Shown here in pieces: positions 4,984-7,722 of a DNA stretch of 7,722 nucleotides. The notes beneath the pieces were generated by a model. It was not told the origin of the DNA. It worked only from the letters and a program-made list of their open reading frames with translations, and searched no databases. The stretch lies in assembly GCA_023144675.1 (NCBI GenBank), contig JAGLFE010000171.1, positions 1 to 7,722 on the forward strand, in the 5' to 3' direction. The DNA is from Thiomargarita sp. (GTDB lineage: Bacteria > Pseudomonadota > Gammaproteobacteria > Beggiatoales > Beggiatoaceae). Each line of letters opens with the position of its first letter. The stretch's first letter is position 1. A program made the translations under genes and the position numbers.

Positions 4984-7722
4984 GTGAGTAACTATAAAGA
5001 TAGCTTAAATTTGCCTAAAACTAAATTTCCAATGCGGGGTAATTTACCTAAGCGTGAACCTGACTTTTTAGCATTTTGGGAAAAAATAGATTTATATAAA
5101 CAACTTAGGAAACAAGGAAAAGAACGTCCTCGTTTTATTTTGCACGATGGTCCTCCCTATGCAAATGGTGATATTCATATTGGTCATGCGGTTAATAAAA
5201 TTTTAAAAGACTTTATTATTAAAGCCAAAACATTAAATGGTTTTGATGCTCCTTACATACCAGGCTGGGATTGTCATGGCTTACCGATTGAATTACAAGT
5301 TGAAAAAAAACTAGGCAAAGCAGGTGATAAAGTAGATGCGCATCAATTTCGCCAAGCTTGCCGTGAATATGCAACTCTACAAGTAAATAAACAACGTACA
5401 GATTTTAAACGCTTGGGTGTGATTGGTGATTGGGATAATCCTTATTTAACTATGGATTATCGTAATGAAGCCAATATTATTCGCTCATTAGGAAAAATTA
5501 TCGAAGCTGGACACTTAAATAACGGATTTAAGCCTGTTCATTGGTGTAGCGACTGTGGTTCTGCTCTTGCCGAAGCTGAAGTTGAGTATGAGGACAAAAA
5601 ATCTATTGCGGTTGATGTCAGATTTAGCGTTATCAATGAAAATGATTTGTTAAACCGTTGTCATCACGCTCCTGATCGAGTAGGTTCTGGTCCTATATCA
5701 ATCGTTATTTGGACAACCACGCCTTGGACTTTACCAGCTAATCAAGCAGTGGCTTTACATCCAGATTTTGAATATTCGATTGTACAATGTGAAGGGCAAT
5801 ATGGGGCAGAACGTTTAGTTATCGCCGAAGCTTTATTAAAAGATATTATGTATCGCTATGATATAGAAAATTACCATGTTGTCGCCTATTGTCAAGGTAA
5901 AGATTTAGAAAATTTGCAATTACAACATCCTTTTTATGATCGACAAGTGCCAGTTATTTTAGGTGAACATGTAACACTTGAAGCTGGAACTGGTGCAGTG
6001 CATACCGCTCCCGGACATGGTCAGGAAGATTATGTGGTGGGACAACAATATAATTTGCCGATTAATAATCCAGTAGATGGCGAGGGCAAATTTTTACCAG
6101 ATACGCCATTATTTGCTGGTGAACACGTACTTAATGCTAATGAACATGTTGTAGAAGTATTGAAAGCCCAGGCGAAATTAGTGCATGAACATCGTATTTT
6201 ACACAGCTATCCTCATTGTTGGCGACATAAAACCCCGATTATTTTTAGAGCAACGCCACAATGGTTTATTAGCATGAACCAGCATCAATTGAGAAAAAAT
6301 GCTTTGCAAGCGATTAATACAGTAAATTGGATGCCTGATTGGGGTGAACAACGGATTGAAGGCATGATTTCAAACCGTCCTGATTGGTGCATTTCTCGTC
6401 AACGTTATTGGGGAGTTCCGATTCCATTATTTGTCCATAAAACAACGCATCATTTACATCCGCAAACCCAAGAATTAATTGAAAAAATTGCTCAAAAAGT
6501 CGAGCAAGAAGGAGTTGGTGCTTGGTTTAATTTAGAAGCATCGGAATTGTTGGGTGAAGAAGCAAATAACTATGAAAAAACTACCGATATTTTAGACGTT
6601 TGGTTTGATTCTGGAGTTACCCATTTTTCCGTTTTAGAACAGCATGAACAATTGCAAATACCAGCGGATTTATATTTAGAAGGTTCGGATCAACATCGTG
6701 GTTGGTTTCAATCTTCGTTATTGACTTCAATTGCTATGCGTGATGGTCAAGTTCCCTACAAAGCCGTTTTAACTCATGGCTTTACGGTGGATGGTAAGGG
6801 TAAAAAAATGTCTAAATCCTTGGGTAACGTTATTGCGCCACAAAAGGTAATTAAAAATTTAGGAGCTGATATTTTACGTTTATGGGTAGCGGCAACTGAT
6901 TATCGAGCAGAAATGACTGTTTCTGATGAAATTTTAAGACGCATTGCTGATACTTATAGACGATTGCGTAATACTTCCCGTTTTTTATTAGCCAATTTGG
7001 ATGGATTTAATCCCGAAACTGATTGTGTTGCACCTGAAAATATGCTGGCATTAGATCGTTGGATTATTGACCGAGCCTTGAATTTACAACAGGAAATTAT
7101 CGAAGCCTACGACAGTTATGCTTTTCACCTGGTTTACCAAAAATTACATCAATTTTGTGCCGTTGATATGGGTGGTTTATATCTTGACATCATTAAAGAC
7201 CGCCAATATACTTGCCAATCTAAAAGTCTAGCTCGTCGTTCGGCTCAAACGGCCTTATATCATATTGCTGAAGCATTAGTTCGTTGGTTCGCACCTATTT
7301 TGAGTTTTACCGCTGAAGATATGTGGCAACATATACCAGGGAAGCGGGGTGAATCGGTATTATTAGAATCCGCTTGGTACTCAGGTTTATTTGCTTATGA
7401 AGATGAAAAATGGACAAATATTTTTGCGGTGCGGGAAGTGGTAAATAAAGAGCTGGAAAAATTACGTACTGCGGAAATAATTGGCTCTTCGTTAGATGCG
7501 GAAGTGGATTTATATTGTGAAGATAAACTTTATCAACAATTACAAACTTTAGATGATGAATTACGCTTTGTATTAATTACATCATACGCAAGAATTCATC
7601 CAATTACAGAAAAACCTGCGTCCGCGATTGAATGTGAAGGCTTTTGGCTACAAGCTGTTGCTTCCAAACATGAAAAATGTGTACGTTGTTGGCATCATCG
7701 GGAGGAAGTGGGTCAAAATGAA
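4984..7722 (+). CDS. ileS: Isoleucyl-tRNA synthetase IleS (3' end cut by the window)
   Basis: Class I synthetase that charges tRNA-Ile and hydrolyses mischarged Val-tRNA-Ile. 913 codons are visible without frameshift or stop; E. coli IleS has 938 residues, so about 25 are missing. Landmarks: GPPYANGDIHIGH with HIGH at 65-68; GWDCHGLPIE; a zinc-type CSDC at 188-191; editing-domain WTTTPWTLP from 243 and GTGAVHTAPGHG from 335, with Asp349 in E-D-Y; WFDSGVTH; EGSDQHRGWF; KMSKS at 608-612; and the start of the C-terminal zinc finger, C-V-R-C-W at 899-903, whose second Cys pair would lie past the window. The start is GTG 4984: TAA at 4957-4959 closes the frame upstream, VSNYKDSLNLPKTKFPMRG aligns with E. 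coli MSDYKSTLNLPETGFPMRG, and GGAA at 4975-4978 is a good ribosome binding site. The nearby ATG at 4973 is out of frame. In many proteobacteria lspA follows ileS; that cannot be checked here. Confidence 0.97.
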   Translation, partial: MSNYKDSLNLPKTKFPMRGNLPKREPDFLAFWEKIDLYKQLRKQGKERPRFILHDGPPYANGDIHIGHAVNKILKDFIIKAKTLNGFDAPYIPGWDCHGLPIELQVEKKLGKAGDKVDAHQFRQACREYATLQVNKQRTDFKRLGVIGDWDNPYLTMDYRNEANIIRSLGKIIEAGHLNNGFKPVHWCSDCGSALAEAEVEYEDKKSIAVDVRFSVINENDLLNRCHHAPDRVGSGPISIVIWTTTPWTLPANQAVALHPDFEYSIVQCEGQYGAERLVIAEALLKDIMYRYDIENYHVVAYCQGKDLENLQLQHPFYDRQVPVILGEHVTLEAGTGAVHTAPGHGQEDYVVGQQYNLPINNPVDGEGKFLPDTPLFAGEHVLNANEHVVEVLKAQAKLVHEHRILHSYPHCWRHKTPIIFRATPQWFISMNQHQLRKNALQAINTVNWMPDWGEQRIEGMISNRPDWCISRQRYWGVPIPLFVHKTTHHLHPQTQELIEKIAQKVEQEGVGAWFNLEASELLGEEANNYEKTTDILDVWFDSGVTHFSVLEQHEQLQIPADLYLEGSDQHRGWFQSSLLTSIAMRDGQVPYKAVLTHGFTVDGKGKKMSKSLGNVIAPQKVIKNLGADILRLWVAATDYRAEMTVSDEILRRIADTYRRLRNTSRFLLANLDGFNPETDCVAPENMLALDRWIIDRALNLQQEIIEAYDSYAFHLVYQKLHQFCAVDMGGLYLDIIKDRQYTCQSKSLARRSAQTALYHIAEALVRWFAPILSFTAEDMWQHIPGKRGESVLLESAWYSGLFAYEDEKWTNIFAVREVVNKELEKLRTAEIIGSSLDAEVDLYCEDKLYQQLQTLDDELRFVLITSYARIHPITEKPASAIECEGFWLQAVASKHEKCVRCWHHREEVGQNE

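Noticed and set aside
4973..4987. Mini-ORF ATG-GAA-AAA-ACG-TGA whose stop overlaps the ileS GTG
   Set aside because: It could suggest translational coupling, but the GGAA within it is better explained as the ileS ribosome binding site and four codons carry no evidence of use.

Overview
The window looks like chromosomal DNA from a low-GC gammaproteobacterium. ArgA, CysZ, GcvT, GcvH and IleS all align by eye, nearly end to end, with the E. coli proteins. The AT-rich sequence, spacers full of small repeats around the core GATGCGCTTCG, and a DUF3782/PD-(D/E)XK-like protein tail suggest a filamentous or giant sulfur bacterium (Beggiatoaceae/Thiotrichales). That placement is inference, not proof.

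Layout, all genes on the + strand: the 3' end of a nuclease-like gene (1-257); a spacer with two imperfect palindromes (258-383); argA with a TTG start (384-1670); a 441-bp spacer (1671-2111) holding a 118-bp terminal-inverted-repeat element, a decayed copy of the 5' part of cysZ, and an 89-bp MITE; cysZ (2112-2888); a spacer with a second copy of the MITE (2906-2990); gcvT (3097-4182) and gcvH (4219-4602) as a two-gene operon; a 381-bp spacer with a hairpin and a 252-bp element related to the 118-bp one; and ileS (4984 to the window end, about 25 codons short of complete).

The genes are housekeeping: the first step of arginine synthesis, sulfate uptake for cysteine synthesis, two proteins of the glycine cleavage system, and isoleucyl-tRNA synthetase. 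Apart from gcvT-gcvH they do not form a pathway. gcvP is not adjacent.

The unusual content is in the spacers. Two MITE copies flank cysZ, and each is bracketed by its own perfect 8-bp target duplication (AATTTTAC and AAATTTTT), so they inserted independently. A second family, with ends GTAACTATCYACCAA, has a long and an internally deleted copy. A 39-bp relic of cysZ with an in-frame stop lies upstream of the intact gene. I found no CRISPR array, tRNA, rRNA, defence system or new multi-gene system.
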